Under the pieces are notes generated by a model. The model did no database searches. It was not told where the DNA came from and worked only from the letters and a program-made list of their open reading frames with translations. From Bacteroidales bacterium (GTDB lineage Bacteria; Bacteroidota; Bacteroidia; Bacteroidales; Marinilabiliaceae), in NCBI GenBank assembly GCA_024401335.1, contig JAKSLH010000005.1, positions 1 through 64,000 of the forward strand: a stretch of DNA of 64,000 nt. Reading direction: 5' to 3'. The position numbers and the translations under genes were made by a program. This document shows, in pieces, positions 1-8,947 of the stretch (positions within the stretch are counted from its first letter, which is position 1; every line of letters starts with the position of its first letter).

Positions 1-101
1 ACGTTGAGATGATGGGCTTCCTCGGCATTGGTAACAACCCAATGGTAGGTTGCTCTGTAGCTTGCGCCGTTAACGTTGACCTCGCACTCAACAAGAAGTA
101 A
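1..101 (+). CDS. 3' end of an unidentified gene (partial, cut by window start)
   Basis: The last 32 codons before a TAA at 99-101 read ...GFLGIGNNPMVGC... and end in ALNKK. Codon choice (GTT, CTC, AAC, AAG) resembles the highly expressed glyS in this window, so the parent gene may be strongly expressed (inference). I do not recognise the family from this tail. The same sequence recurs exactly at 14022-14125. Whether this copy belongs to the intact gene cannot be decided, because the window starts inside it. Confidence 0.6.
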   Translation, partial: VEMMGFLGIGNNPMVGCSVACAVNVDLALNKK

Positions 102-104
102 TCT
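1..104 (+). repeat. Direct repeat copy A flanking the fructan locus
   Basis: Bases 1-104 are identical, base for base, to 14022-14125. The match covers the last 32 codons, the stop and three bases after it, and ends abruptly at 104 (next base G here, C in copy B). The left limit is unknown because copy A begins at the window edge, so 104 bp is a minimum length. Confidence 0.97.
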
Positions 105-130
105 GACTTAGAGCAGTTTTACATACTATA

Positions 131-166
131 AATAGCCTTTGGTTACATATCGTACCAAAGGCTATT
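131..166 (+). terminator. Rho-independent terminator after the partial gene
   Basis: A perfect 12-bp stem (AATAGCCTTTGG at 131-142 with its complement at 155-166) closes a 12-base loop and ends in a T run. It lies about 30 bp after the stop at 101. It differs completely from the terminator that follows repeat copy B. It faces the end of the fructan operon and could also stop minus-strand transcripts. The rest of 167-323 shows nothing I can name. Confidence 0.85.
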
Positions 167-323
167 TTTTGTATTCACCAACTACCTTACCTTGCTTGAG
201 CATCGTATCAAGATGATGACATTGCCGTTGAGTATACTTAATTACTATCTGCATCAAAGATAAAAAGAAGGCCATACTTGCATCGCTACAAATACGGCCT
301 AACAAACAAACTAACCGAAGCTT

Positions 324-1220
324 TTATATAGTATGCGGGTTGTATGCTGGCATAGCACCATTCTGTGTGCAGACGAATGCTGACACCTTAACTGCAGTCT
401 TGTGAGCCTCTTCGATGGTCTTGCCGTTGAGCAGAGAGGCGATGAACGAACCAGTGAACGAGTCGCCTGCACCGACAGTATCGGCCACGGTCACCTTAGG
501 CGTTGGCTGGAACGAGAACTTGCCATCGGCCGAGAAGACATAGCTGCCATCGGTGCCACAGGTGAGGATAAGCATCTTGATGCCATAGCGACGTATCATG
601 TCGTTGCATATCTCCTTCACCTCATCATCGAGCATATCATCGGCGCACTCCTTGCCAGTAAGCATCTGGCTGACGACAACAAGCTCCTCATCGTTGATCT
701 TGAGTATGTCGCACATCTCAAACGACTTTTCGATAATCTCTTTGGTATAGAACGACTGGCGGAGATTGATGTCGAACACCTTGAGCGAATCGGCAGGCAT
801 CGAGGCGATGAACTTGCTGATGGTGTTGCGACTCACCTCGTTGCGCTGAGCAAGCGATCCCCAACATACGGCACGTGTCTGGCTAGCAAGGGTGGCAAGC
901 TCATCGGTGAAAGGAATGTTGTCCCACGCCACGTTTTGCATTATGTCGTATTGCGGAATGCCCTGCTTGTCGAGCTTCACCTGCACTGTGCCAGTAGGGT
1001 ATGGGACAACAGAGAGACGGTTGTTGACATTCTTCGAAGCAAAGACATCGACTATCTCACGACCGAGGTCATCGTCGCCAATAGCGCTAACGGCACAACC
1101 ATTGAGGCCAAACTGAGAGACATGATATGCGAAGTTGGCAGGAGCACCACCTATCTTACGACCTTCAGGCAAGCAATCCCAGAGTGCTTCACCTATACCT
1201 ACAACAATATTATTATTCAT
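324..1220 (-). CDS. Fructokinase, PfkB/ribokinase family
   Basis: This predicted 298-residue cytoplasmic sugar kinase would phosphorylate the fructose released by the fructanases. The N-terminal PfkB signature GGAPANF is at about residues 24-30. The C-terminal signature DTVGAGDSF is at 247-255, with catalytic base Asp253. I chose the start at 1220 (MNNNIVVGIGE); a longer frame exists but would run well into the permease gene. With this start it overlaps the 3' end of the permease by 8 bp, which suggests translational coupling. It is the last gene of the fructan operon. Its place next to the permease matches BT1757 in the B. thetaiotaomicron fructan locus. The fructose preference is inferred from context. 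Confidence 0.93.
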   Translation of the reverse strand: MNNNIVVGIGEALWDCLPEGRKIGGAPANFAYHVSQFGLNGCAVSAIGDDDLGREIVDVFASKNVNNRLSVVPYPTGTVQVKLDKQGIPQYDIMQNVAWDNIPFTDELATLASQTRAVCWGSLAQRNEVSRNTISKFIASMPADSLKVFDINLRQSFYTKEIIEKSFEMCDILKINDEELVVVSQMLTGKECADDMLDDEVKEICNDMIRRYGIKMLILTCGTDGSYVFSADGKFSFQPTPKVTVADTVGAGDSFTGSFIASLLNGKTIEEAHKTAVKVSAFVCTQNGAMPAYNPHTI

Positions 1221-2370
1221 TAGTTTCTGATTTGAGAGAGTAAAACAAAAGATAGACAACACCCAACGTCATCACGAGCACAGCGCCAATTTGGCCTATA
1301 GCATCGCTTGCGAAGCCCATTATGAGTGGGAACACTGTGCCGCCAAAGATGCCCGTAATCATAAGTCCGGAAATCTCGTTCTGACTGCTTGGCTTAGAGA
1401 GTATGGCACGCGAGAAGCAGATGGAGAACACATTGGAGTTGCCGAAACCTACGAGCGCTATGGCTGCATAGAGCACTGCCTTGCTCTCTCCTATCGCCAT
1501 GCCTATCATAGAGAGAAGCATAGCCACAACACTGATTATGAGGAATGTGCGACCTGATATCTTACTGAGAATGAATGAACCCGAGAAGCATCCTGCTGTG
1601 CGGAAGATGAAGTAGAGGCTTGTGGCAAAACCTGCCTCATTGAGCGACATGCCCAGACGCTCGATAAGCAGCTTAGGAGCTGTAGTGTTTGTGCCTACGT
1701 CGATGCCCACATGGCACATGATGCCGAAGAAGCAGAGCAGCACAAACTTATCGCCAAGCAGCTTGAAGCAGTCGGCCACACCCGAAGCCTTAGTCTGCTG
1801 GTCTTCATTGATGCTCGTAGCACCGAGAGCAATGATGGCGATGATAGCTATCACCATATAGACAGGGAACAGCACTCGCCAGTCGAGACCAAAAGAAGGT
1901 ATGGCATGAGTGGCACCCCACATGGCGATATATGGCGCTAGGAACGATGCTATGGCTTTCACAAACTGACCGAAAGTGAGCGTGCTGGCATAGCGTTCGC
2001 CACCGACGATGTTGTTGACCAGCGGATTGAGCGACGTCTGCATAAGTGCGTTGCCAATGCCGAGCAGAGAGAAAGCGATGAGCATTGTCGTATATCCATT
2101 GTCGAAAATAGGAATGAGCAACGAAAGGAAAGTCATCACAAGGCTGAGCACAACGGTGTTCTTACGTCCTATCTTGTTCATGAGCAAGCCCGTAGGCACT
2201 GCAAAGAGCAGGAACCAGAAGAAGACGAGAGAAGGGAATATGTTGGCCTGAGCATCGGTCAGACTGAGATCGGCCTTCACATAGTTGGACGCAATGCCGA
2301 CAAGGTCGACAAATCCCATGACGAAGAAACAAAGCATCACAGGGATTATTGCAAGTCTGTTAGTTTTCAT
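1213..2370 (-). CDS. MFS hexose (probable fructose) permease, FucP/GluP type
   Basis: This 385-residue protein has about 12 hydrophobic segments and belongs to the fucose/glucose-galactose:H+ symporter branch of the MFS. It has the loop MNKIGRKNT after the second helix and conserved NEISGLMITGIFGG near the C terminus. It probably imports fructose across the inner membrane for the kinase that follows. Its start codon overlaps the stop of the upstream GH32 gene (ATGA, 2367-2370), a sign of tight translational coupling. Synteny matches BT1758. A truncated paralogue of its C-terminal third is at 43062-43400. Confidence 0.92.
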   Translation of the reverse strand: MKTNRLAIIPVMLCFFVMGFVDLVGIASNYVKADLSLTDAQANIFPSLVFFWFLLFAVPTGLLMNKIGRKNTVVLSLVMTFLSLLIPIFDNGYTTMLIAFSLLGIGNALMQTSLNPLVNNIVGGERYASTLTFGQFVKAIASFLAPYIAMWGATHAIPSFGLDWRVLFPVYMVIAIIAIIALGATSINEDQQTKASGVADCFKLLGDKFVLLCFFGIMCHVGIDVGTNTTAPKLLIERLGMSLNEAGFATSLYFIFRTAGCFSGSFILSKISGRTFLIISVVAMLLSMIGMAIGESKAVLYAAIALVGFGNSNVFSICFSRAILSKPSSQNEISGLMITGIFGGTVFPLIMGFASDAIGQIGAVLVMTLGVVYLLFYSLKSETNE

Positions 2371-4028
2371 AGTTTCTCAATTTTTACGTTTTTGAGTGGA
2401 GAATTTGGGAATACAAGGCTTGTCATCACCACTTCACCATTGTTGCCAAACAGCTCGATTGAACTGTTATCGATGAATATGCGGAGTGAAGTAAGCTTGT
2501 TGCGTACTGGTGCTACAGCGTTGACATCGAAGTCAGCGCTGAAGTCTTTGATGCCGCTCTTGCTGCGGTCGCAAGTGAGGGTCATGGCTTTCTGGTCGTA
2601 AGTGAAGACCATCTCCTGTCCCTCGTCGTTGGAAAGACGTATCTTGCAGCTGCCTTTTATCTTTACGTTCTTGTCCAAGCCCTTATTATCATATTCTGGC
2701 GACGGACGGCTTCCCATATATAGCTGCTTGTCTGCACCATAGTAGAGGAAAGGCTCACGGGCTATGCTGTTGGCACTGCGATATTGCATTGTTGGCACAT
2801 CGTTGGCATATTGCCAGTTGCTCATCCAGGCAATCATAGTATGACGACCATCAGGTGCGTTACTAAAACTTACTGTTGCATAATGGTCTTTGCCGTAATC
2901 TTGCCACAACGAATTGCCATTTACATAGCGTGATTCTGAATCGACAGTAAATGTATGGCCATCGAAGTTGCCTATGAAATACTGTGTTGCACTGCCACCA
3001 GCAGGTCCACCAGGATTGATATTGCAGAAAAGCACCCATTTGCTTGTCTTGCCATCGAGAGTGCTTATCTTCATAAGGTCTGGACATTCCCATACGCCAC
3101 CATGGCAGCCCAATTCAGAGCCAAAGCTCGACTCCTCTTTCCAATTCTTCAAGTCGGGTGATGAGTATATACGCATCTCCTGGCCACAGGCGAGGATGAG
3201 ATTCCAAGCTTTTATATCTTCGTTCCAGAACATGTTAGGGTCGCGGAAGTCGGGTATGTCGGAAGTGAGAATAGGATTGCCTGCATATTTAGTAAATGTC
3301 TGTCCACCATCAACCGAGTAAGCAAGCGACTGGCACTGCACATCGCCAGCACTGGTATATAGTGCCACAACAGCGCCCTTGCCAAAGCCTGCAGTCCCCT
3401 CTTTGTCGACTACACACGAGCCAGAGAAGATAGAGCCAAGTGCATCGGGAGCGATAGCTATCCCTTCGTCATTCCAATTGATGAGGTCGGTACTCGTAGC
3501 GTGTGCCCAGTTCATATTGCCCCACATCGAGCCGTAAGGATTATACTGGAAGAAAAGGTGCCACTTGCCATCGAGATAGAACATGCCATTAGGGTCGTTC
3601 ATCCAGCCATAGGCAGGTGTATGGTGAAAAGCAGGGCGGAAAGCCTCTTTGTTTGATTTATCGAATGAATCGCTAAGTTTGAATTCGCTCATGCAAGCAG
3701 TCTTGGCATAGTCACCCACATGAGTTATAATAGTTATTTCGTTGCCACGGAACTCGTCAAGAAGCACTGGCATGTAATAGTCTACATGTCCCCTTGCAAG
3801 TCTGACATAGAGATTGCGTCGGAGATCGTTGTTGACGATAATCTGCATGCGAGCCTCGTCGGCCTTCTCTTCTATAGGCAGAAGGAGGTACTTGCTCTGC
3901 TCGTTGGCATCGATGCGGATGGCTATGTTGCCACCAGCAAGCGGCTCTGGACGCACGTTCTTGTCGGCTGCAAAGTTCAGCACAGAACTTAATGCGAAGC
4001 AGATTGCCACGAAAAATCTTTTATTCAT
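2367..4028 (-). CDS. GH32 fructanase with N-terminal accessory domain
   Basis: This 553-residue secreted glycoside hydrolase family 32 enzyme is expected to release fructose from fructan or sucrose-type substrates. A cleavable signal peptide (about residues 1-20, no lipobox cysteine) precedes an extra N-terminal domain of about 110 residues (21-130), as in the DUF4980-GH32 enzymes of Bacteroidetes. The five-bladed catalytic domain follows. The GH32 triad is visible: nucleophile Asp145 (WMNDPNG), transition-state stabiliser Asp263 (FRDP) and acid/base Glu314 (WECPD). The signal peptide suggests a periplasmic location, complementing the lipoprotein GH32 upstream. Linkage preference (levan or inulin, exo or endo) cannot be read from the sequence. 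Confidence 0.93.
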   Translation of the reverse strand: MNKRFFVAICFALSSVLNFAADKNVRPEPLAGGNIAIRIDANEQSKYLLLPIEEKADEARMQIIVNNDLRRNLYVRLARGHVDYYMPVLLDEFRGNEITIITHVGDYAKTACMSEFKLSDSFDKSNKEAFRPAFHHTPAYGWMNDPNGMFYLDGKWHLFFQYNPYGSMWGNMNWAHATSTDLINWNDEGIAIAPDALGSIFSGSCVVDKEGTAGFGKGAVVALYTSAGDVQCQSLAYSVDGGQTFTKYAGNPILTSDIPDFRDPNMFWNEDIKAWNLILACGQEMRIYSSPDLKNWKEESSFGSELGCHGGVWECPDLMKISTLDGKTSKWVLFCNINPGGPAGGSATQYFIGNFDGHTFTVDSESRYVNGNSLWQDYGKDHYATVSFSNAPDGRHTMIAWMSNWQYANDVPTMQYRSANSIAREPFLYYGADKQLYMGSRPSPEYDNKGLDKNVKIKGSCKIRLSNDEGQEMVFTYDQKAMTLTCDRSKSGIKDFSADFDVNAVAPVRNKLTSLRIFIDNSSIELFGNNGEVVMTSLVFPNSPLKNVKIEKL

Positions 4029-4055
4029 AACGGTATAGTTTGATTGTTTGTTTTT

Positions 4056-5576
4056 TTATTTCCAAATGCCTTCAAGTGTGCGGAAACTGCCAATATTGGC
4101 GTTGCCGTCGACCTTAACAGCATTATAGATAGAGCTTGGGAATACGAGGTTTGTCAGACTCGTTGTTCCATCTTCGGTAATTACCTCAACAGACGACCTG
4201 TCGATGAAAATGTCGATTGTCAGTTCTGATGCAGCAGATCGGATTGGTGCCTGGGCTGCAGGTATAGAGAACGAGCCATTGAACGAGCTTGCACCTGTCT
4301 GCGCATTGCGACGTGCTATCAACAAGCGAGCAACACCCTTGACATCTATATCAAAGTGCTCTCCTTGCCCATTGGCAAGTTGAATAGTGTGATTAGAGGC
4401 CATATCAACCGTCACCTTCACATGATAGGCTTGAGCTGATGGCAGATTGCCGTCTATTGCCTTCCAATCACTTGCAATGGCATCTATTTCGCCAACTACC
4501 TTACTGCACAGATAGTTGTTGCCATCTATGTTGGTAAGTGAGAGTTCGCGTGGTAGTGTCATTGCCGATCGCCATGGGTCGCAAGGTACATCGCCTGCAT
4601 AGTTCCAATTGTTCATCCAGCCTATAAGCACTTTTCTGTCGCCTGTATTCGACCATGTGACACCTGCATAGTTGTCCATTCCATAGTCGAGCCACATAGG
4701 GTATTCAGAAGGGTCGGCAACAAACTGTTCGCCATCGAAATCGCCTATGAAATACATTGTGCCGCTACCACTAACAGGACCTCCTGGATTGGTGCTGACA
4801 ATGAGCACCCACTTGTCACCCAGCTTTATCAAGTCGGGACATTCCCATTGGCCTTTGTTGCAACGTACATACTCTGGAGTATTGAATGAACTTAAGAAAT
4901 GCCAACTCTTGAGGTCGTTGGAAGCATAGAAATCTATCGCATACTGCCATCCACGAGCGAGCGACATAATCCATTGCTTTGAGTCGGCATGCCAGAACAC
5001 TTTTGGGTCGCGGAAGTCGTCCTTATCGGTATTAGCGATGATAGGGTTGCCTGCAAACACATTGAACGTCTTACCATGATCTGTGCTATAAGCCATCGAC
5101 TGCTGCTGACGACTGCCACTGCTTGTATAGAGACAGACCATAGCATCCTTGCCAAAGCCAGCCGTACCTTCATGGTCGATTACTGCACTGCCCGAGAAGA
5201 TGTCGCCAAGTTTGTCGCGTGTCAGAGCTACATCCTGCTCATTCCAATGGATGAGGTCGGTGCTCGTCGCATGGCCCCACGACATATTGCCCCAGTTGTT
5301 AGCGTAGGGATTATACTGATAAAACAGATGCCATGTGCCGTTGTCATATACCATGCCGTTAGGATCGTTCATCCAGTTTTTAGCTGGAGTGAAATGCACC
5401 TGTGGTCTATATTTGTCGGTATAGAGATTAGGCTTTTCTACCTGTGTGGTAGTGTCGGTGGCCTCTGAGTTATTGATATCGATGGGTTCAGTAGTGCCAC
5501 TATCATCCTTACAGCCAGTCTGCATCATGATGCAACATGCTGCTATAGACAATATTCGATAAGAGGTCATGTTCAT
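4056..5576 (-). CDS. GH32 fructanase, probable surface lipoprotein
   Basis: This 506-residue lipoprotein fructanase has a signal peptide ending in MMQTGC (lipid-bearing Cys22) and a spacer rich in Asp, Ser and Thr. The GH32 catalytic domain carries nucleophile Asp71 (WMNDPNG), stabiliser Asp190 (FRDP) and acid/base Glu245 (WECPD), and a C-terminal beta-sandwich follows. I placed the start at 5576 (MNMTSY), which gives a normal lipoprotein signal; an in-frame extension further upstream lacks one. It sits next to the surface glycan-binding gene, like the surface endo-levanase BT1760, so endo action at the cell surface is the likely role (inference). It shares much sequence with the GH32 downstream but lacks that enzyme's N-terminal domain. 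Confidence 0.92.
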   Translation of the reverse strand: MNMTSYRILSIAACCIMMQTGCKDDSGTTEPIDINNSEATDTTTQVEKPNLYTDKYRPQVHFTPAKNWMNDPNGMVYDNGTWHLFYQYNPYANNWGNMSWGHATSTDLIHWNEQDVALTRDKLGDIFSGSAVIDHEGTAGFGKDAMVCLYTSSGSRQQQSMAYSTDHGKTFNVFAGNPIIANTDKDDFRDPKVFWHADSKQWIMSLARGWQYAIDFYASNDLKSWHFLSSFNTPEYVRCNKGQWECPDLIKLGDKWVLIVSTNPGGPVSGSGTMYFIGDFDGEQFVADPSEYPMWLDYGMDNYAGVTWSNTGDRKVLIGWMNNWNYAGDVPCDPWRSAMTLPRELSLTNIDGNNYLCSKVVGEIDAIASDWKAIDGNLPSAQAYHVKVTVDMASNHTIQLANGQGEHFDIDVKGVARLLIARRNAQTGASSFNGSFSIPAAQAPIRSAASELTIDIFIDRSSVEVITEDGTTSLTNLVFPSSIYNAVKVDGNANIGSFRTLEGIWK

Positions 5577-5654
5577 TGTGGTTAGTTTTGTTTGTTGTTT
5601 ATGGGCAAGACAGGTTTCACTCACCTGTCTTGCCACAATAAACACATTCTTCTT

Positions 5655-7160
5655 TTATCTTGTCTTCAGGTACTCGAGTGAGTTCTTGGCCAACTGAAGA
5701 ACATTATCCTGATATGGATTGTTCTTTGGATAAGCGCTCTTGTCTGGTGTTCCGTCAGCATTCTTGAGCGAGAACTCGCAACCACCATTACCAACGCAGA
5801 GTATAGTACCCTTGAAATCTGTGTCGCCCTGACGAGCTTCCCAGATGTTGAGCTGGCTTACCCAATCGATCTGACTATCCCATGTCGCAAGAGGATAGAT
5901 GCCATAGACCTCAGTGAGAGTGTTGTAGCAAGCCTCTTCCTGATTGCCAATGCCTGTGAGAGCCGATGGGTAGTTAAAGAACAGACAGTTGTGGTCTTCG
6001 GTCCAACCTGCACCCTTCATAGCGATGAGCTTGGTACGATCTGTCGTCTCAACTTCAAGACCGCGATATATAGGGTGATCAGAAAAATCCTTCTTGAAAC
6101 GGCTACCAGGATGGAGAGCAACTGCCATCTTCCATGTATCTGGGTTCCATCCGCCTTCTCCTGTACCTATGGCATGATCGTTACCAACAATAGAGCCTTC
6201 AGGAATACGACCAAGAGTCTCTACCCATGGCATTGCATGGCTCCAAAGGAGAAGTGAACCTCCATTCTTATACCATTCGCTTACCGCAGGAGTAGCTGCT
6301 TTAACGACATCTGGCATATTGAGCACTTCGCCTTCACCAACACCTTCGAGGTCGCGAAGCCAGAAGAGAACACGGAATGGAGCAAGGTCTTCGGCGCTCT
6401 CTATGTCGCTGAAGCTGACGTAGCGTGCTGTTGGATATTCGCTGTGGAGCCAAAGCCATGCACTTGCTTCATCGTCATCACCATCAGCTACACACTCGTC
6501 GGCAGTAGCGTAGACACCGAGGAAACCGATAAGCGTCTTACCTATCTTAAGCGATGTTGCAGTAGAGAGCGACGAACCCTTGGCATTCTTGGCAACCAAT
6601 GTCACTGTCCACTCCTCACCATCGATAACATCGGAGATGATGTAGCTTGTTGCTGTGCCGCTTATTGTCTCGTTTATTGTACGTCCCTTGCCATTGTCTG
6701 CTGTCAGGATGATATTGTCGGTCTCCGATGGCTGAGCCCATTCAACCTTGGCATCGTAACCATTTGCCTTGTCGAGCTGGCTCATGCCCAAACCACTGAT
6801 CATATCAGCACCCTCACGCTTATACTTGACGATAGAACCATTAGAGAGATTTATACCGTCGGTCACCTTGAGAACATATGTGAAGTCGATGTTAGTATTG
6901 ACAGTAGAATGAACATACTGATTGCCGTCTACGACTACCGAACCGTCATTAGTCTCTCCCTTATAGCGAGTAACCTGCATCTGAAGGCCATTGCTGAGTG
7001 CAGGCCATGAGAGGATGTAGTCGTCGCCTACAAGCTTTCCCTCGATTGTAGAGGCGTCGATGCTGCTGAGAATCATCTCTGAGCGCTCGTAGTCTTTGTC
7101 CTGGCACGATGACAGACAAACTGCTGCCAATGCCAGAATATATAATGATATCTTTTTCAT
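5655..7160 (-). CDS. Surface glycan-binding lipoprotein (DUF4960-like, BT1761 position)
   Basis: This 501-residue lipoprotein has signal peptide and lipobox CLSSC (Cys19). The N-terminal half looks like SusE-type or fibronectin-like beta domains (about residues 30-200; motifs such as DYILSWPAL and AKVEWAQPS). The C-terminal half (about 205-500) has Trp-rich and Gly-rich blocks (VLFWLRDLEG, GSLLLWSHAMPW, CVGNGGCEF) resembling DUF4960 proteins. It lies 18 bp after susD, the place held by the levan-binding protein BT1761. It probably captures fructan at the cell surface for SusCD. Family assignment is from memory of the motifs and synteny. No catalytic motif was seen. Confidence 0.8.
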   Translation of the reverse strand: MKKISLYILALAAVCLSSCQDKDYERSEMILSSIDASTIEGKLVGDDYILSWPALSNGLQMQVTRYKGETNDGSVVVDGNQYVHSTVNTNIDFTYVLKVTDGINLSNGSIVKYKREGADMISGLGMSQLDKANGYDAKVEWAQPSETDNIILTADNGKGRTINETISGTATSYIISDVIDGEEWTVTLVAKNAKGSSLSTATSLKIGKTLIGFLGVYATADECVADGDDDEASAWLWLHSEYPTARYVSFSDIESAEDLAPFRVLFWLRDLEGVGEGEVLNMPDVVKAATPAVSEWYKNGGSLLLWSHAMPWVETLGRIPEGSIVGNDHAIGTGEGGWNPDTWKMAVALHPGSRFKKDFSDHPIYRGLEVETTDRTKLIAMKGAGWTEDHNCLFFNYPSALTGIGNQEEACYNTLTEVYGIYPLATWDSQIDWVSQLNIWEARQGDTDFKGTILCVGNGGCEFSLKNADGTPDKSAYPKNNPYQDNVLQLAKNSLEYLKTR

Positions 7161-7178
7161 GATTTGAATATTAAACTA

Positions 7179-8921
7179 TTAGTATCCCTTGTTTTGAGTG
7201 TAGAGACCTGGAACATAGAACATCTGGTTGTATGGAAGTGGCCAATACTCGTTCTTGCCAGCTGTAAAATGTGCGTCCTTATAGTACTTGGCATATTCCT
7301 GACCATCGTAGTTGTCGTTAACTTCCGACTCAAAGAACTTGTTGAGTGTCTCTGATGCCATGCCCCAACGGCGAAGGTCGAAGAAACGGCTGCTCTCCAT
7401 GCCGAGTTCAATACGACGCTCCCAACGAAGAGCCTGACGAGCATAATCCTTGTTAGGGAAGTCGGTATAGGTTGCAATGTCGCAATAGTCTTGAGCATAG
7501 GCGATATGCTTCATGATTGAGTTCTTAGCACGCATGCGAATATCGTTGATGATAGAGCGAGCGTCGTTGAGATTGTCTGTCTCGATAAGTGCCTCTGCAC
7601 GCATAAGCATCACATCGCTGAAACGGAAGATATAGTCGTTCATTGCAAATGACTGCCATGTGTTCTCCACGTAGGTCTCACCCTGTGAGCGCATTGGCAC
7701 TTCCTTAATTGAAGTATAGTAGCCGTATGTGCTTGGGTTACGCGAGTTGTCCTTTGTCATTGTGAGGTTCTCCTCATATTTGTATGGCCAGCTTGGCATA
7801 CCTACTGTGTGGAACAGACGTGGGTCATACTTCTGAGCTGATGCGACGCCACGCACTGGATATGAGTTATGCTCCTTGTCGTAGTCGTTGAACATTGGCA
7901 GACCATCCTGTGTCTTGAACGCGTTGACGAGGTTCTGTGATGGCTTATGGAAATCCCAGCCCTTCGACCAGATACCCCAGCAGCCGTTGAGAGTGTTCGA
8001 CCAGTTAGCACGTCCCTTCACTGTGTTATCTTCTGTGTAGTGAGATGTCTGAACTGCAAAGACACTCTCCTTAGAGTTCTTGTACTCTGGCAAGAATATG
8101 TCGCCATAGTCTTCGAGATAGCCAAACTGCGAGTTTGCAACTACATCTGTATACTCGATAACCTTGTTCATGTGAGCCTTGTCGACCTTTGAGTAGCCAG
8201 TAGTTGCCTCGTAGCCGTCGCCGTACGCCATATAGAGATGGCACTTAGCCAAGTAGGCTGCCGCTGCAATCTTTGTCACACGACCGCCATCGGTCTGAGT
8301 GGCTGGCAATACGTTATATGCCTCTTCAAAGTCGGCAACAATCTTCTGCATGAGCTGATCGTGAGTCAATTCATCGTTGCGTGTGCTTTCTACGAGGTCG
8401 TTGAGCATAACCGACTCATCGCACCAAGGTACCTGATAGAAGAGTTCGGCAAGCTTGAAGTAGAAGTGTGCACGGATAAATTTCATCTCACCAATTCGCT
8501 GCTTGGTAGTCTCGCTACCGAGCTTGCTGTCGCCATACTGATCGAGAGATACCAATGCTCTGTTGCAACGAGAGATTGCGCAGTAGAGATGATACCAGAG
8601 TTCATCGTTGTGGTCTGGGTTGGCAGCCGTAAGGTTGCTCCAAACCTCTACGCTGTGCCAGTTGGTGTCGTTGGTACCACTACCGCCCTTGAATGCGTCG
8701 TCGCTGGCTACGTCGCCAAATGGCCAGAGGTTGAATGGGTATGTATACCAGCAGTCGCCAAGCATTGCGTATGCCGATGTGCAGAGCTTCTCTGGTTCGC
8801 TGTATGCGAGTTCGTCGTTGATGACACCTGTAGGCGGAACGTCTATGAAGTCATCGCAGCTTGTCAGCGCACCCATGCCGAGCATCGCTGCTGCCATATA
8901 GATATATCTTGTCTTGTTCAT
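7179..8921 (-). CDS. susD: SusD-like outer-membrane glycan-binding lipoprotein
   Basis: This 580-residue RagB/SusD family protein has a signal peptide with lipobox ALTSC (Cys22) followed by DDFIDVPPTG, typical of mature SusD N termini. TPR-like helices follow (for example AISRCNRALVSLDQYG and MKFIRAHFYFKLAELF). The C-terminal signature region includes RFSDVMLMRAEALIE, a long run to RWERRIELGMESSRFFDLRRWG and a final WPLPYNQM. It caps the SusC barrel and presents fructan oligosaccharides for import. It starts 26 bp after susC ends, in the same operon. Confidence 0.95.
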   Translation of the reverse strand: MNKTRYIYMAAAMLGMGALTSCDDFIDVPPTGVINDELAYSEPEKLCTSAYAMLGDCWYTYPFNLWPFGDVASDDAFKGGSGTNDTNWHSVEVWSNLTAANPDHNDELWYHLYCAISRCNRALVSLDQYGDSKLGSETTKQRIGEMKFIRAHFYFKLAELFYQVPWCDESVMLNDLVESTRNDELTHDQLMQKIVADFEEAYNVLPATQTDGGRVTKIAAAAYLAKCHLYMAYGDGYEATTGYSKVDKAHMNKVIEYTDVVANSQFGYLEDYGDIFLPEYKNSKESVFAVQTSHYTEDNTVKGRANWSNTLNGCWGIWSKGWDFHKPSQNLVNAFKTQDGLPMFNDYDKEHNSYPVRGVASAQKYDPRLFHTVGMPSWPYKYEENLTMTKDNSRNPSTYGYYTSIKEVPMRSQGETYVENTWQSFAMNDYIFRFSDVMLMRAEALIETDNLNDARSIINDIRMRAKNSIMKHIAYAQDYCDIATYTDFPNKDYARQALRWERRIELGMESSRFFDLRRWGMASETLNKFFESEVNDNYDGQEYAKYYKDAHFTAGKNEYWPLPYNQMFYVPGLYTQNKGY

Positions 8922-8947
8922 ATTATCTTTTCATTATCGCTTCGTCA

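Noticed and set aside
402-1223. Long plus-strand reading frame opposite the fructokinase gene
   Set aside because: It is the antisense shadow of a clear PfkB kinase gene and shows no family motif or signal of its own.
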